A stretch of DNA of 64,000 nucleotides from Pseudomonas fluorescens (GCF_902497875.1 NZ_CABVHY010000019.1:62001-126000), one strand, 5' to 3'. Counted from the first letter of the stretch, positions 26,575 through 36,265 are shown. Notes: generated by a model from the letters alone, not told the origin. A program made the numbers and translations.

Positions 26575-27483
26575 ATGAGCTCTGTGGCGGTATTTAGCAA
26601 AGCCTCACCGTTCGATGCGCTGCAGCGCTGGCTACCCAAGTTGGTGCTGGCGCCAAGCATGCTGATCGTGCTGGTCGGTTTCTACGGTTACATAATCTGG
26701 ACGTTCATTCTGTCCTTCACCAACTCCAGCTTCATGCCGAGCTACAAGTGGGTCGGCCTGCAACAATACATTCGCTTGCTGGACAACGACCGCTGGTGGG
26801 TTGCGAGCAAAAACCTCGCGATCTTCGGTGGGATGTTCATCGGTATCAGCCTGGTGCTCGGGGTGTTTCTCGCGGTACTGCTGGACCAGCGAATTCGCAA
26901 GGAAGGCTTCATCCGCACCATCTACCTGTACCCGATGGCGCTGTCGATGATCGTCACCGGTACCGCCTGGAAGTGGCTGCTCAACCCGGGCCTGGGGCTG
27001 GACAAAATGATGCGCGACTGGGGCTGGGAAGGCTTTCGCCTGGACTGGCTGGTGGATCAGGACCGGGTCGTCTATTGCCTGGTGATCGCCGCGGTCTGGC
27101 AGGCCTCGGGTTTTGTCATGGCGATGTTCCTGGCCGGACTGCGCGGGGTCGATCAGTCGATCATTCGCGCCGCCCAGGTCGATGGTGCGAGCCTGCCGAC
27201 CATCTATCTGCGCATCGTTCTGCCAAGCCTGCGTCCGGTGTTTTTCAGCGCCTTCATGATCCTCGCGCACATCGCGATCAAGAGTTTCGACCTGGTGGCG
27301 GCGATGACCGCTGGCGGTCCGGGTTACTCCTCTGATTTGCCGGCGATGTTCATGTATTCCTTCACCTTCAGCCGCGGCCAGATGGGCATCGGTTCAGCCA
27401 GTGCAATGATGATGCTCGGCGCGATCCTGGCGATTCTGGTGCCGTACCTGTACTCCGAATTGCGAGGTAAGCGCCATGAGTAA
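26575..27483 (+). CDS. gtsB: Glucose ABC transporter permease
   Basis: This 302-residue inner-membrane permease of the MalF/UgpA type has six predicted helices. The EAA loop, which docks with the ATPase, is visible as IRAAQVDGASLPTIYLRIVL. It lies 124 nt after gtsA, and its end overlaps gtsC by 8 nt. Confidence 0.95.
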   Translation: MSSVAVFSKASPFDALQRWLPKLVLAPSMLIVLVGFYGYIIWTFILSFTNSSFMPSYKWVGLQQYIRLLDNDRWWVASKNLAIFGGMFIGISLVLGVFLAVLLDQRIRKEGFIRTIYLYPMALSMIVTGTAWKWLLNPGLGLDKMMRDWGWEGFRLDWLVDQDRVVYCLVIAAVWQASGFVMAMFLAGLRGVDQSIIRAAQVDGASLPTIYLRIVLPSLRPVFFSAFMILAHIAIKSFDLVAAMTAGGPGYSSDLPAMFMYSFTFSRGQMGIGSASAMMMLGAILAILVPYLYSELRGKRHE

Positions 27484-28321
27484 TCAGCTTGGCAAACCGG
27501 CCCTGAGCCTGAGCCGCGTGGCCATTTACGCGACCTTGTTGCTGGCTGCCGCGGTGTACCTGATCCCGCTGGTGGTCATGCTGCTGACCAGCTTCAAGAG
27601 CCCCGAAGACATCCGCACCGGCAACCTCCTGAGCTGGCCGCAAGTGATCGACGGCATTGGCTGGATCAAGGCCTGGGACACGGTCGGCGGCTACTTCTGG
27701 AACTCGGTGAAAATCACCGTTCCGGCGGTGTTGATCTCGACCTTCATCGGCGCCATGAACGGCTACGTACTGTCGATGTGGCGCTTCCGTGGCTCGCAGT
27801 TGTTCTTCGGGCTGTTGCTGTTCGGCTGCTTTCTGCCGTTTCAGACCGTGCTGCTGCCGGCCTCGTTCACCGTCGGCAAGCTCGGTCTGGCGAACACCAC
27901 TACGGGTCTGGTGCTGGTGCACGTGGTCTACGGCCTGGCGTTCACCACGCTGTTCTTCCGCAACTACTACGTGAGCATCCCTGATGCGCTGGTCAAGGCT
28001 GCACGGTTGGACGGCGCGGGGTTCTTCACCATCTTCGGGCGGATTCTGCTGCCGATGTCGGTGCCGATCATCATGGTCTGCCTGATCTGGCAGTTCACCC
28101 AGATCTGGAACGACTTTCTGTTCGGGGTGGTGTTCGCCAGCGGCGATGCGCAACCGATCACCGTGGCCCTGAACAACCTGGTCAACACCAGCACCGGGGC
28201 CAAGGAATACAACGTTGATATGGCAGCGGCGATGATCGCCGGGCTGCCGACACTGCTGGTCTACATATTCGCTGGCAAGTATTTCCTGCGCGGGCTGACG
28301 TCCGGCGCGGTCAAGGGGTAG
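27476..28321 (+). CDS. gtsC: Glucose ABC transporter permease
   Basis: This 281-residue permease of the MalG/UgpE type is the partner of GtsB. It has six helices and an EAA loop, VKAARLDGAGFFTIFGRILL. The start overlaps gtsB and the stop lies 3 nt before the gtsD ATG, so the operon is tightly coupled. Confidence 0.95.
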   Translation: MSNQLGKPALSLSRVAIYATLLLAAAVYLIPLVVMLLTSFKSPEDIRTGNLLSWPQVIDGIGWIKAWDTVGGYFWNSVKITVPAVLISTFIGAMNGYVLSMWRFRGSQLFFGLLLFGCFLPFQTVLLPASFTVGKLGLANTTTGLVLVHVVYGLAFTTLFFRNYYVSIPDALVKAARLDGAGFFTIFGRILLPMSVPIIMVCLIWQFTQIWNDFLFGVVFASGDAQPITVALNNLVNTSTGAKEYNVDMAAAMIAGLPTLLVYIFAGKYFLRGLTSGAVKG

Positions 28322-28324
28322 AAC

Positions 28325-29485
28325 ATGGCAACTCTCGAATTACGCAACGTCAACAAAACCTACGGCAGCGGCTTGCCGGACACCCTGAAAAACATCGAAC
28401 TGAAGATTGATGACGGTGAGTTCCTGATCCTCGTCGGCCCGTCCGGCTGCGGCAAGTCAACCTTGATGAACTGCATCGCCGGCCTTGAAAACATCAGCGG
28501 CGGCTCGATCCTGGTGGACGACTCCGACATCAGTGGCATGAGCCCCAAAGATCGCGACATCGCCATGGTCTTTCAGTCCTATGCGCTGTACCCGACCATG
28601 AGCGTGCGCGACAACATCGCCTTCGGTTTGAAGATCCGCAAAATGCCGGCGGCGGAGATCGAAGAAGAAGTCGCCCGGGTCGCCAAGTTGCTGCAAATCG
28701 AACACCTGCTCGGGCGCAAGCCTGGCCAACTCTCCGGTGGTCAGCAACAGCGCGTGGCCATGGGCCGTGCCCTGGCCCGGCGGCCGAAGATTTATCTGTT
28801 CGACGAACCGCTGTCCAACCTCGACGCCAAGCTGCGGGTCGAGATGCGCACCGAAATGAAACTGATGCACCAGCGCCTGAAAACCACCACGGTCTACGTT
28901 ACCCACGACCAGATCGAAGCCATGACCCTGGGCGACAAGGTGGCGGTGATGAAGGATGGAATCATTCAGCAGTTCGGTACGCCGAAAGACATCTACAACA
29001 ACCCGGCCAATCTGTTCGTGGCGAGCTTCATCGGTTCGCCGCCGATGAACTTCATCCCGTTGCGCTTGCAGCGCAAGGAAGGCCGCCTGCTGGCGTTGCT
29101 CGACAGCGGTCAGGCGCGCTGCGAGCTGCCGCTGGGCATGCAGGATGCCGGCCTTGAAGACCGCGAAGTGATCCTCGGCATGCGTCCGGAGCAGATCGTG
29201 CTGGCGCCGAGCGAGCCGAACGGTTTGCCGATCATTCGCGCCGAAGTCCAGGTCACCGAGCCGACCGGGCCGGACACCCTGGTGTTCGTCAACCTCAACC
29301 AAACCAAGGTCTGCTGCCGCCTGGCGCCGGACGTCGCGCCCGCTGTCGGCGAGACTCTGACCCTGCAATTCGATCCTTCCAAAGTGCTGCTGTTTGACGC
29401 CAAGACCGGAGAACGCCTGGGGGCTGCCGGTCAACCACACACCGAAGCCCGAGCTGCCAACGTCGCGCAATTCAAAGGCCGCTGA
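28325..29485 (+). CDS. gtsD: Glucose ABC transporter ATP-binding subunit
   Basis: This MalK/UgpC-type ATPase has 386 residues. Walker A GPSGCGKST, Q-loop VFQSYALYP, signature LSGGQQQRVAMGRALA, Walker B IYLFDEPLSNLD and the switch histidine in VTHDQIEAM are all intact. A C-terminal TOBE/OB region follows. It powers GtsABC. Confidence 0.96.
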   Translation: MATLELRNVNKTYGSGLPDTLKNIELKIDDGEFLILVGPSGCGKSTLMNCIAGLENISGGSILVDDSDISGMSPKDRDIAMVFQSYALYPTMSVRDNIAFGLKIRKMPAAEIEEEVARVAKLLQIEHLLGRKPGQLSGGQQQRVAMGRALARRPKIYLFDEPLSNLDAKLRVEMRTEMKLMHQRLKTTTVYVTHDQIEAMTLGDKVAVMKDGIIQQFGTPKDIYNNPANLFVASFIGSPPMNFIPLRLQRKEGRLLALLDSGQARCELPLGMQDAGLEDREVILGMRPEQIVLAPSEPNGLPIIRAEVQVTEPTGPDTLVFVNLNQTKVCCRLAPDVAPAVGETLTLQFDPSKVLLFDAKTGERLGAAGQPHTEARAANVAQFKGR

Positions 29486-29498
29486 AGATCAAAAAAAG

Positions 29499-29586
29499 TG
29501 GGAGCGAGCTTGCTCGCGATAGCGGTCTGACATTCAACATAGATGTCGACTGATACACCGTCATCGCGAGCAAGCTCGCTCCCACA
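29499..29586. repeat. REPIN (inverted REP pair)
   Basis: Arms GTGGGAGCGAGCTTGCTCGC and GCGAGCAAGCTCGCTCCCAC enclose about 35 nt. It occupies half of the gtsD-oprB gap, where it could act as an mRNA 3'-end stabiliser; that role is inferred. Confidence 0.88.
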
Positions 29587-29667
29587 GGAGATATGCGGCG
29601 CCCGTCACAACCGATGTAAACCGCGTTAGATAAAAACAGCTAATAACAATAAAACGAGGATGTAGGG

Positions 29668-31014
29668 ATGATGAAGAAGAACAACGCTCAGCTCTTCTGC
29701 CAGTTGTCAGCGATTGCGCTGATGAGTCTGGCTGGCAGCGTGCATGCTGCTGAAGCGTTCAGCTCCGAGTCGCAATGGATGACAGGTGACTGGGGGGGCG
29801 AGCGGACCAAGCTGATCGAAGCGGGCTACGACTTCACGCTGGAATACGTGGGCGAAGTCGGTTCGAACCTCAAGGGCGGTTACAACGACGACACCACTGC
29901 ACGATACAGCGACCAGTTTGCCATTGGTGCGAAACTGGATCTGGAAAAAATCTTCGGCTGGAACGACGCCGAATTCAAACTGGCGATTACCGAGCGTAGC
30001 GGTCGCAACATTTCCAACGACCGTATCGGCGATCCGCGTGCAGGCACTCTCAGTTCCTCGCAGGAAGTCTGGGGTCGTGGGCAGACCTGGCGTCTGACTC
30101 AGTTGTGGGTCAAGCAGAAGTACTTCGACGGCAAACTCGACGTCAAGGCCGGCTATTTCGGTGAAGGCGAAGACTTCAACACCTTCCCGTGCGACTTCCA
30201 GAACCTGGCGTTCTGTGGCTCGCAAGTGGGTAACTGGGTCGGTGACATCTGGTACAACTGGCCCGTCAGCCAGGCGGCGATCCGTGTGAAGTACAACATC
30301 ACGCCTGAGTTCTACGCGCAGATCGGTGCGTACAACCAGAACCCGTCGCAACTGGAAACCGGCAACGGCTTCAAACTCAGCGGCAGTGGTACCGCAGGCA
30401 CCATCATTCCGGTCGAACTGGTCTGGTCACCTGACGTCAACAGCCTGCCAGGCGAGTACCGCGTCGGTTACTACAAAAGCACCGCCAAGGCCAATGATGT
30501 CTTGAAGGACTCCAATGGTCAGGACGCGGCAACGAGCGGCAATGCCTATCGCAGCCACAGCAGCAAGCACGGCTACTGGTTCGTGGCGCAGCAGCAACTC
30601 ACCGACCACAACGGTGACAAGAGCCGCGGCCTGAACATTGCCGCCAACGCCACCTTCCACGACAAGGACACCAACCTCGTCGACAACTACCAGCAGCTGA
30701 TGCTGGTCTACAAAGGGCCGTTCAACGCACGTCCGAAAGACGACATGGGCATCGGTATCGCGCGCATCCATGTCAACGACGATGTGCAGAAAAACACCAG
30801 GCTGATCAACGCCGTCAACGGTATCGACGACTACGACAACCCGATCTTCATGCCTGTCCGGGACACCGAGTACAACGCCGAGATCAACTACGGCTTCCAC
30901 GTCACCAACTGGCTGACCGTGCGTCCGAACCTGCAATACATCAAACACCCGGGCGGTGTGGACCAAGTCGACGACGCGATCGTCGCCGGCCTGAAAATTC
31001 AGTCGGTGTTCTAA
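29668..31014 (+). CDS. oprB: Carbohydrate-selective porin OprB
   Basis: This 448-residue outer-membrane porin has a signal peptide of about 27 residues ending SVHAA. The mature start SESQWMTGDWGGERTKLIEA is characteristic of OprB. The C terminus ends in phenylalanine (QSVF), as expected for Bam-dependent insertion. It admits glucose to the periplasm for GtsA. AATAACAATAA (29642-29652) just before the ribosome binding site matches the Crc/Hfq target pattern. Confidence 0.95.
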   Translation: MMKKNNAQLFCQLSAIALMSLAGSVHAAEAFSSESQWMTGDWGGERTKLIEAGYDFTLEYVGEVGSNLKGGYNDDTTARYSDQFAIGAKLDLEKIFGWNDAEFKLAITERSGRNISNDRIGDPRAGTLSSSQEVWGRGQTWRLTQLWVKQKYFDGKLDVKAGYFGEGEDFNTFPCDFQNLAFCGSQVGNWVGDIWYNWPVSQAAIRVKYNITPEFYAQIGAYNQNPSQLETGNGFKLSGSGTAGTIIPVELVWSPDVNSLPGEYRVGYYKSTAKANDVLKDSNGQDAATSGNAYRSHSSKHGYWFVAQQQLTDHNGDKSRGLNIAANATFHDKDTNLVDNYQQLMLVYKGPFNARPKDDMGIGIARIHVNDDVQKNTRLINAVNGIDDYDNPIFMPVRDTEYNAEINYGFHVTNWLTVRPNLQYIKHPGGVDQVDDAIVAGLKIQSVF

Positions 31015-31120
31015 CTCAGCTGCGATAAGCTCCCTCTTTACGTGCGCATTTTGCGGATGGCCCAGGCTGTCCGTTTTTTTTGGGGGAATTGCACACATCC
31101 TTGTGGTCTGGCGGGCTTTT

Positions 31121-31252
31121 TGTGGCGAGGGGGCTTGCCCCCGTTCGGCTGCGCAGCAGTCGTAAACCGGTACATTCTTTTTACCTGAAACACCGCGGTG
31201 ATTGGTTTTTGGGCTGCTTCGCAGCCCAGCGGGGGCAAGCCCCCTCGCCACA
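31121..31252. repeat. REPIN-like inverted repeat, second family
   Basis: Arms TGTGGCGAGGGGGCTTGCCC and GGGCAAGCCCCCTCGCCACA flank about 90 nt, which contain a nested GGGCTGC-TTC-GCAGCCC hairpin. It belongs to the same family as 21126-21257. Confidence 0.85.
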
Positions 31253-31297
31253 AATGATCTCAACTGGTAGGGCAAATGATTTTCAGGACCGCAGCAC

Positions 31298-32152
31298 ATG
31301 CATGAGCACCCGCTACAACGCTTTTTCACCTCCCTGCGCGAGCGCCCGGTTTTTGCCTGGGAGCGTTATCAGGCGCGTGATGTGCTGGTGATCGATCACC
31401 CGCTGTGTCAGGCGGTGTTCAGCCGTCAGGGCGCGCAACTGTTGCACTTCCAGCCTCGGGGACAGAAACCCTGGCTTTGGTGTGCTGCGAAGTGGCCGCA
31501 GGTCGGGGCGATTCGTGGTGGCGTGCCGGTGTGCTGGCCCTGGTATGGCCGTCATCCCAGCGAAAATGCCTGGCCCTCCCATGGCTGGGCACGCTTGATC
31601 GACTGGAAGCTGCTCGACAGCAGCAGTGACGAAGACGGCGTGCACCTGCACTGGCAATTGCAGTTGTGCGACTGGCAAGTGGACCTGCACGCGCACCTGG
31701 GCGAAAGCCTCGACTTGCGCCTGAGCACCGAGCATCAGGACAGCCTGCCGTGCCAGTTGAGTCATGCGTTGCACGCTTATTGGCGTATTGGTGACGTTGC
31801 CGAGGTAGCGCTGTCTGGGCTCGATGGCGTGCAAGGTTATGACCAATTGAGCCGGCAGGCTTGCCAGCAACAGGGCGAGTTGCGGGTTGAGGGCGGCTGC
31901 CAGCGAGTGTTCCAGCATGAAGGCGAATTGCAGCTGATCGATCACGCCTGGCAGCGCGAGTTGTGCATCGATACCGGGGGCAGCGCCGACACCGTAGTCT
32001 GGCATCCCGGGCCACGGCCGTTGCTGGGGGTGAGCTGGAGCGAGGTCTGTGGATTCGTCTGCATCGAAGCGGCCCGAGGCGGGATCGACAGCCTCAGCCT
32101 GGCGCCGGGGGAGAGGGCGCATTTGAGTTTGCAGGCGCGGGTCGGGGTTTAG
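31298..32152 (+). CDS. D-hexose-6-phosphate mutarotase (YeaD family)
   Basis: This aldose-1-epimerase-fold protein of 284 residues probably speeds alpha/beta interconversion of glucose-6-phosphate ahead of Zwf. Family motifs include GGVPVCWPWYGRH, PSHGWARLIDW and LSHALHAYWRIGD, with the catalytic histidine and glutamate region in the usual order. It lies between oprB and hexR inside the glucose block. Confidence 0.9.
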   Translation: MHEHPLQRFFTSLRERPVFAWERYQARDVLVIDHPLCQAVFSRQGAQLLHFQPRGQKPWLWCAAKWPQVGAIRGGVPVCWPWYGRHPSENAWPSHGWARLIDWKLLDSSSDEDGVHLHWQLQLCDWQVDLHAHLGESLDLRLSTEHQDSLPCQLSHALHAYWRIGDVAEVALSGLDGVQGYDQLSRQACQQQGELRVEGGCQRVFQHEGELQLIDHAWQRELCIDTGGSADTVVWHPGPRPLLGVSWSEVCGFVCIEAARGGIDSLSLAPGERAHLSLQARVGV

Positions 32153-32181
32153 CTCAAGAGCGGTGGTGTTGCGGCTGGCCC

Positions 32182-32279
32182 CATCGCGAGCAAGCTCGCT
32201 CCCACATTAGTAGAGCTTCAGTGGACACAGCATTTGTGTTCAAAGCAGATCCACTGTGGGAGCGAGCCTGCTCGCGATG
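32182..32279. repeat. REPIN (inverted REP pair)
   Basis: Arms CATCGCGAGCAAGCTCGCTC and TGTGGGAGCGAGCCTGCTCG lie in the gap between the convergent mutarotase and hexR genes. Confidence 0.85.
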
Positions 32280-32308
32280 AGGCCATAACAGCCAATGAAG
32301 CTTTCGGC

Positions 32309-33178
32309 TTAACTAAACTCATCCCCAATCGGATACCGGCTGGCGTTGAGGCTTTCCTTGATCTTGCGCAGATGCGGCTGGAAGTCCACGCCACGGCGCA
32401 GGGTCATGCCGGTGGCGAGGACGTCGAGCACTGTGAGCTGGATGATCCGCGAGGTCATCGGCATATAGATGTCGGTGTCTTCCGGCAGCGGGATGTTCAG
32501 GCTCAGGGTACTGGCCTTGGCCAGGGGCGAGCCGGCGGCGGTCAGGCCGAGTACCGAAGCGCCGTTTTCCCGGGCGATTCGCGCCACTTCCACCAGTTCG
32601 CGGGTGCGGCCGGTGTAGGAAATGATCACGAACAGCTCGCCGGTATGCGCCACCGAGGCAATCATCCGCTGCATCAACACGTCGGCATGGGCGGTGACGG
32701 CCAGGTTGAAGCGGAAGAACTTGTGCTGCGCATCCAGGGCTACCGGGGCCGAAGCCCCGAGGCCGAAGAAGTGGATCTGCCGGGCCTGGATCAACAGGTC
32801 TACGGCGCGGCTGATCAGGTTCGGGTCCAGCGCCTGGCAGGCGCTGTCCAGGGACGCGATCGCGCTGCCGAAGATCTTCTGGGTATAGGCTTCAGGATTG
32901 TCGTCGGCCTCTACCGCACGGCTGACATACGCCGCGCCGCTGGCCAGGCTCTGGGCCAGCTGCAGCTTGAGTTCCGGGTAGCCGCTGACACCGAACGAGC
33001 GGCAGAAACGGTTGACCGTCGGTTCGCTGACCGAAGCGGCCTGGGCGAGGGCGGCGATACTCAAGCGGGTCGCCTGCTGCGGATTGAGCAGGATGACTTC
33101 GGCGACTTTACGTTCAGCCTTGTTCAATTCTTCGAGGCGTTTCTGGATCGTTTCCAGAAGATTTCGCACGCGGTCCAT
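32309..33178 (-). CDS. hexR: HexR repressor of hexose catabolism
   Basis: This is an RpiR-family repressor of 289 residues. An N-terminal helix-turn-helix (ALAQAASVSEPTVNRFCRSF) is followed by a SIS sugar-phosphate-binding domain (FFGLGASAPVA, ISYTGRTRELVE). In pseudomonads 2-keto-3-deoxy-6-phosphogluconate releases HexR from the zwf, edd and gap promoters. The gene is divergent from zwf across 197 nt that contain a palindromic operator. Confidence 0.96.
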   Translation of the reverse strand: MDRVRNLLETIQKRLEELNKAERKVAEVILLNPQQATRLSIAALAQAASVSEPTVNRFCRSFGVSGYPELKLQLAQSLASGAAYVSRAVEADDNPEAYTQKIFGSAIASLDSACQALDPNLISRAVDLLIQARQIHFFGLGASAPVALDAQHKFFRFNLAVTAHADVLMQRMIASVAHTGELFVIISYTGRTRELVEVARIARENGASVLGLTAAGSPLAKASTLSLNIPLPEDTDIYMPMTSRIIQLTVLDVLATGMTLRRGVDFQPHLRKIKESLNASRYPIGDEFS

Positions 33179-33294
33179 TCGGATTTCCTTGGTCGGCTAT
33201 GCAAATTGGGCCTTTGATGCGGCCCTTGGCGGTGGCCTATCCTACTGATGGCCTCGACCTACCACCACTCGGAATCTATATTTTGAGTAAATGT

Positions 33295-33346
33295 TGTGGT
33301 TATTACTACATTTTCCCTTGAGTGATGCCTTAAAAAAAGGTATTTG
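33295..33346 (+). promoter_or_regulatory. HexR-type palindrome and candidate zwf promoter
   Basis: An inverted repeat TGTGGT-N4-ACTACA lies at 33295-33310. A plausible sigma-70 promoter follows, with TTGAGT (33318) and TATTTG (33341) 17 nt apart. AAGAACAA at 33363-33370, just before the zwf ATG, matches the AANAANAA Crc/Hfq pattern. HexR repression of zwf is known in Pseudomonas; the exact site is inferred. Confidence 0.6.
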
Positions 33347-33375
33347 TAGCTTAACTTGATAAAAGAACAAACATC

Positions 33376-34845
33376 ATGCCTTCGATAACGGTTGAACCTT
33401 GCACCTTTGCCCTGTTCGGCGCCCTCGGCGATCTGGCGCTTCGCAAGTTGTTTCCTGCTTTGTATCAGCTCGATGGCGCTGGCCTGCTGCACGAGGACAC
33501 GCGGATTATCGCGCTGGCCCGTGAGCCTGGCAGCGAGCAGCAGCATCTGGCCTTTATCGCGGCCGAACTGCGCCGTTATGTGGGCGCCAAGGAGTTCGAC
33601 GAAGCCCTGGCCGAACGCTTCCTGGCGCGCCTGAGTTACTTGCATGTCGACTTCCTCAAGGCTGACGATTATGTCGCCCTGGCCGAGCAGGCCGGCACCG
33701 CGCAGCGGGTGATTGCCTACTTCGCCACGCCGGCGGCGGTCTACGGGGCAATCTGCGAGAACCTGTCGAAGGTCGGCCTGACTGAGAACACCCGCGTGGT
33801 GCTGGAAAAACCCATCGGCTCCGACCTCGAGTCGTCGCGCAAGGTCAATGACGCGGTGGCGCAGTTCTTCCCGGAAAACCGCACCTACCGGATCGACCAC
33901 TACCTGGGCAAAGAGACGGTGCAGAACCTGATTGCCCTGCGTTTTGCCAACAGCCTGTTCGAAACCCAGTGGAACCAGAATTATATCTCCCACGTGGAAA
34001 TCACCGTGGCCGAGAAGGTCGGTATCGAAGGCCGTTGGGGTTACTTCGACAAGGCTGGCCAACTGCGGGACATGATCCAGAATCACTTGCTGCAACTGCT
34101 CTGCCTGATCGCCATGGACCCGCCGGCCGACCTGTCCGCCGACAGCATCCGTGACGAAAAAGTAAAGGTGCTCAAGGCGCTGGCGCCGATCAGCCCGGAA
34201 GGCCTGACCACCCAAGTAGTGCGCGGCCAATACATCGCCGGCTACAGCGAAGGAAAATCGGTACCGGGTTATCTGGAGGAAGAGAACTCCAACACCCAGA
34301 GCGACACTGAAACCTTCGTCGCGCTGCGTGCCGACATTCGCAACTGGCGCTGGGCCGGGGTGCCGTTTTACCTGCGCACCGGCAAGCGCATGCCGCAGAA
34401 GCTGTCGCAGATCGTCATCCACTTCAAGGAACCGTCGCACTACATCTTCGCCCCTGAGCAGCGTCTGCAGATCAGCAACAAACTGATCATCCGCCTGCAA
34501 CCGGACGAAGGTATTTCCCTGCGGGTGATGACCAAGGAACAAGGCCTGGACAAGGGCATGCAGCTGCGCAGCGGTCCGTTGCAGCTGAATTTTTCCGACA
34601 CCTACCGCAGCGCACGGATTCCCGATGCCTACGAGCGGTTGTTGCTGGAAGTCATGCGTGGCAATCAGAACCTGTTTGTCCGTAAAGATGAAATCGAAGC
34701 CGCGTGGAAATGGTGTGACCAGTTGATCGCCGGGTGGAAGAAGTCCGGTGATGCGCCCAAGCCGTACGCGGCGGGGTCCTGGGGGCCGATGAGCTCGATT
34801 GCACTGATTACGCGAGATGGGAGGTCGTGGTATGGCGATATCTGA
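33376..34845 (+). CDS. zwf: Glucose-6-phosphate 1-dehydrogenase
   Basis: Zwf oxidises glucose-6-phosphate to 6-phosphogluconolactone and makes NAD(P)H. The 489 residues are normal for the family. The nucleotide-binding FGALGDLALRKL lies at the N terminus, and the active-site RIDHYLGKETVQN is intact. The end overlaps the pgl start by 14 nt. It is the first gene of zwf-pgl-eda. Confidence 0.98.
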   Translation: MPSITVEPCTFALFGALGDLALRKLFPALYQLDGAGLLHEDTRIIALAREPGSEQQHLAFIAAELRRYVGAKEFDEALAERFLARLSYLHVDFLKADDYVALAEQAGTAQRVIAYFATPAAVYGAICENLSKVGLTENTRVVLEKPIGSDLESSRKVNDAVAQFFPENRTYRIDHYLGKETVQNLIALRFANSLFETQWNQNYISHVEITVAEKVGIEGRWGYFDKAGQLRDMIQNHLLQLLCLIAMDPPADLSADSIRDEKVKVLKALAPISPEGLTTQVVRGQYIAGYSEGKSVPGYLEEENSNTQSDTETFVALRADIRNWRWAGVPFYLRTGKRMPQKLSQIVIHFKEPSHYIFAPEQRLQISNKLIIRLQPDEGISLRVMTKEQGLDKGMQLRSGPLQLNFSDTYRSARIPDAYERLLLEVMRGNQNLFVRKDEIEAAWKWCDQLIAGWKKSGDAPKPYAAGSWGPMSSIALITRDGRSWYGDI

Positions 34846-35545
34846 ATTGAAACTGCCTCAGGGCGTCAGCGCCCATGAGTTCCACAGCCCGGTGCTGCTG
34901 GCCGAAGGCTTGGCACTGAAGGTGGCCAAGCAATTAAGCGACGCTATCAGCGAGCGCGGCACAGCAGTATTGGTGGTGTCTGGCGGGCGCAGCCCGGTGG
35001 CGTTTTTCCAGCACCTGGCCAAACAGACCCTGGATTGGTCGAATGTGCTGGTCAGCCTGGCTGACGAGCGCTGGGTCCCGGTGGAGCATCCCGACAGCAA
35101 TGCCGGCCTGCTCAAGCGCTATCTGTTCCAGGGTCCGGCGGCCAAGGCGCGATTCCTCAGCCTTTACAGCGCCGCCGCCAATCTTGAACAAGCGGCCGAG
35201 CATGCCGATCGCCTGCTGGCTGAGTTGCCCTCGATCGACGCCCTGGTACTGGGCATGGGCGACGATGGGCATACCGCTTCGCTGTTCCCCAACAGTCCGA
35301 ACCTGGAAGAAGCGCTCAAGCCCGATGGCTCGCGCCGCTGCTGGCCAATGCTGGCACCGACCGTGCCCCATCAGCGCCTGAGCATGAGCCAGGCGCTGCT
35401 GGCGTCGGCGAAGTTCAAGGTTCTATCGATTTCCGGTCAGTCGAAACTGATCACCCTGAGTGCCGCACTGGCCGGCGACGCTGTCGCCGAAATGCCGATT
35501 CGCGCGTTTTTGCAACCTACGTTAGAGATTTACTGGTGTCCATGA
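34832..35545 (+). CDS. pgl: 6-Phosphogluconolactonase
   Basis: Pgl hydrolyses 6-phosphogluconolactone to 6-phosphogluconate. The 237-residue protein starts MAISELKLPQGVSAHEF, following a GGGAGG ribosome binding site inside zwf. VSGGRSPVAFF, LADERWVP and LGMGDDGHTASLFPN mark the NagB/Pgl family. Confidence 0.96.
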   Translation: MAISELKLPQGVSAHEFHSPVLLAEGLALKVAKQLSDAISERGTAVLVVSGGRSPVAFFQHLAKQTLDWSNVLVSLADERWVPVEHPDSNAGLLKRYLFQGPAAKARFLSLYSAAANLEQAAEHADRLLAELPSIDALVLGMGDDGHTASLFPNSPNLEEALKPDGSRRCWPMLAPTVPHQRLSMSQALLASAKFKVLSISGQSKLITLSAALAGDAVAEMPIRAFLQPTLEIYWCP

Positions 35546-35562
35546 ACCAAGGATCAGCCGCT

Positions 35563-36228
35563 ATGAAAAACCCACTCCCGACCGTTTCCATGGCGGACAA
35601 AGTTGCCCTGATCGACAGCCTCTGCGTCAAGGCGCGGATTCTGCCGGTGATCACCATCGCCCGCGAACAAGACATTCTGCCGCTGGCCGATGCGTTGGCC
35701 GCCGGTGGTTTGACTGCCCTGGAAGTGACCCTGCGTTCGCAGTTCGGCCTGCAGGCGATTCGTGTGCTGCGTGAACAACGCCCGGAGCTGGTCACCGGTG
35801 CCGGCACTGTGCTTGATCGCAGGATGCTTGCCGCTGCTGAAGCGGCCGGATCGCAATTTATCGTCACCCCCGGCATTACCCGCGATTTGCTTGAAGCCAG
35901 CGTCGACAGCCCGATTCCACTATTGCCCGGGATCAGCAACGCTTCCGGGATCATGGAAGGCTACGCATTGGGGTATCGTCGTTTCAAGCTGTTCCCGGCG
36001 GAAGTCAGCGGCGGCGTCGCGGCGATCAAGGCCCTTGGCGGTCCTTTCGGCGAAGTGCGCTTCTGCCCGACTGGCGGCGTTACCCCGGCCAATATCAAAA
36101 GCTACATGGCGTTGAAGAACGTGATGTGCGTTGGCGGTAGCTGGATGCTGGATCCCGAGTGGATCAAAAACGGCGACTGGGCGCGAATCCAGGAATGTAC
36201 CGCCGAGGCGTTGGCCCTGCTGGACTGA
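35563..36228 (+). CDS. eda: KDPG aldolase
   Basis: Eda cleaves 2-keto-3-deoxy-6-phosphogluconate to pyruvate and glyceraldehyde-3-phosphate. The Schiff-base lysine is in RRFKLFPAE, and the catalytic glutamate region is GGLTALEVTLRS. I start at MKNPLPTVSMADK (221 residues), which follows AAGGATC. An ATG at 35542 overlapping the pgl stop is also possible and would add 7 residues. A strong terminator follows. Confidence 0.95.
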   Translation: MKNPLPTVSMADKVALIDSLCVKARILPVITIAREQDILPLADALAAGGLTALEVTLRSQFGLQAIRVLREQRPELVTGAGTVLDRRMLAAAEAAGSQFIVTPGITRDLLEASVDSPIPLLPGISNASGIMEGYALGYRRFKLFPAEVSGGVAAIKALGGPFGEVRFCPTGGVTPANIKSYMALKNVMCVGGSWMLDPEWIKNGDWARIQECTAEALALLD

Positions 36229-36265
36229 TTGGTTTTACTTAAAATCGTGGTTGTTCTACGGCTTT

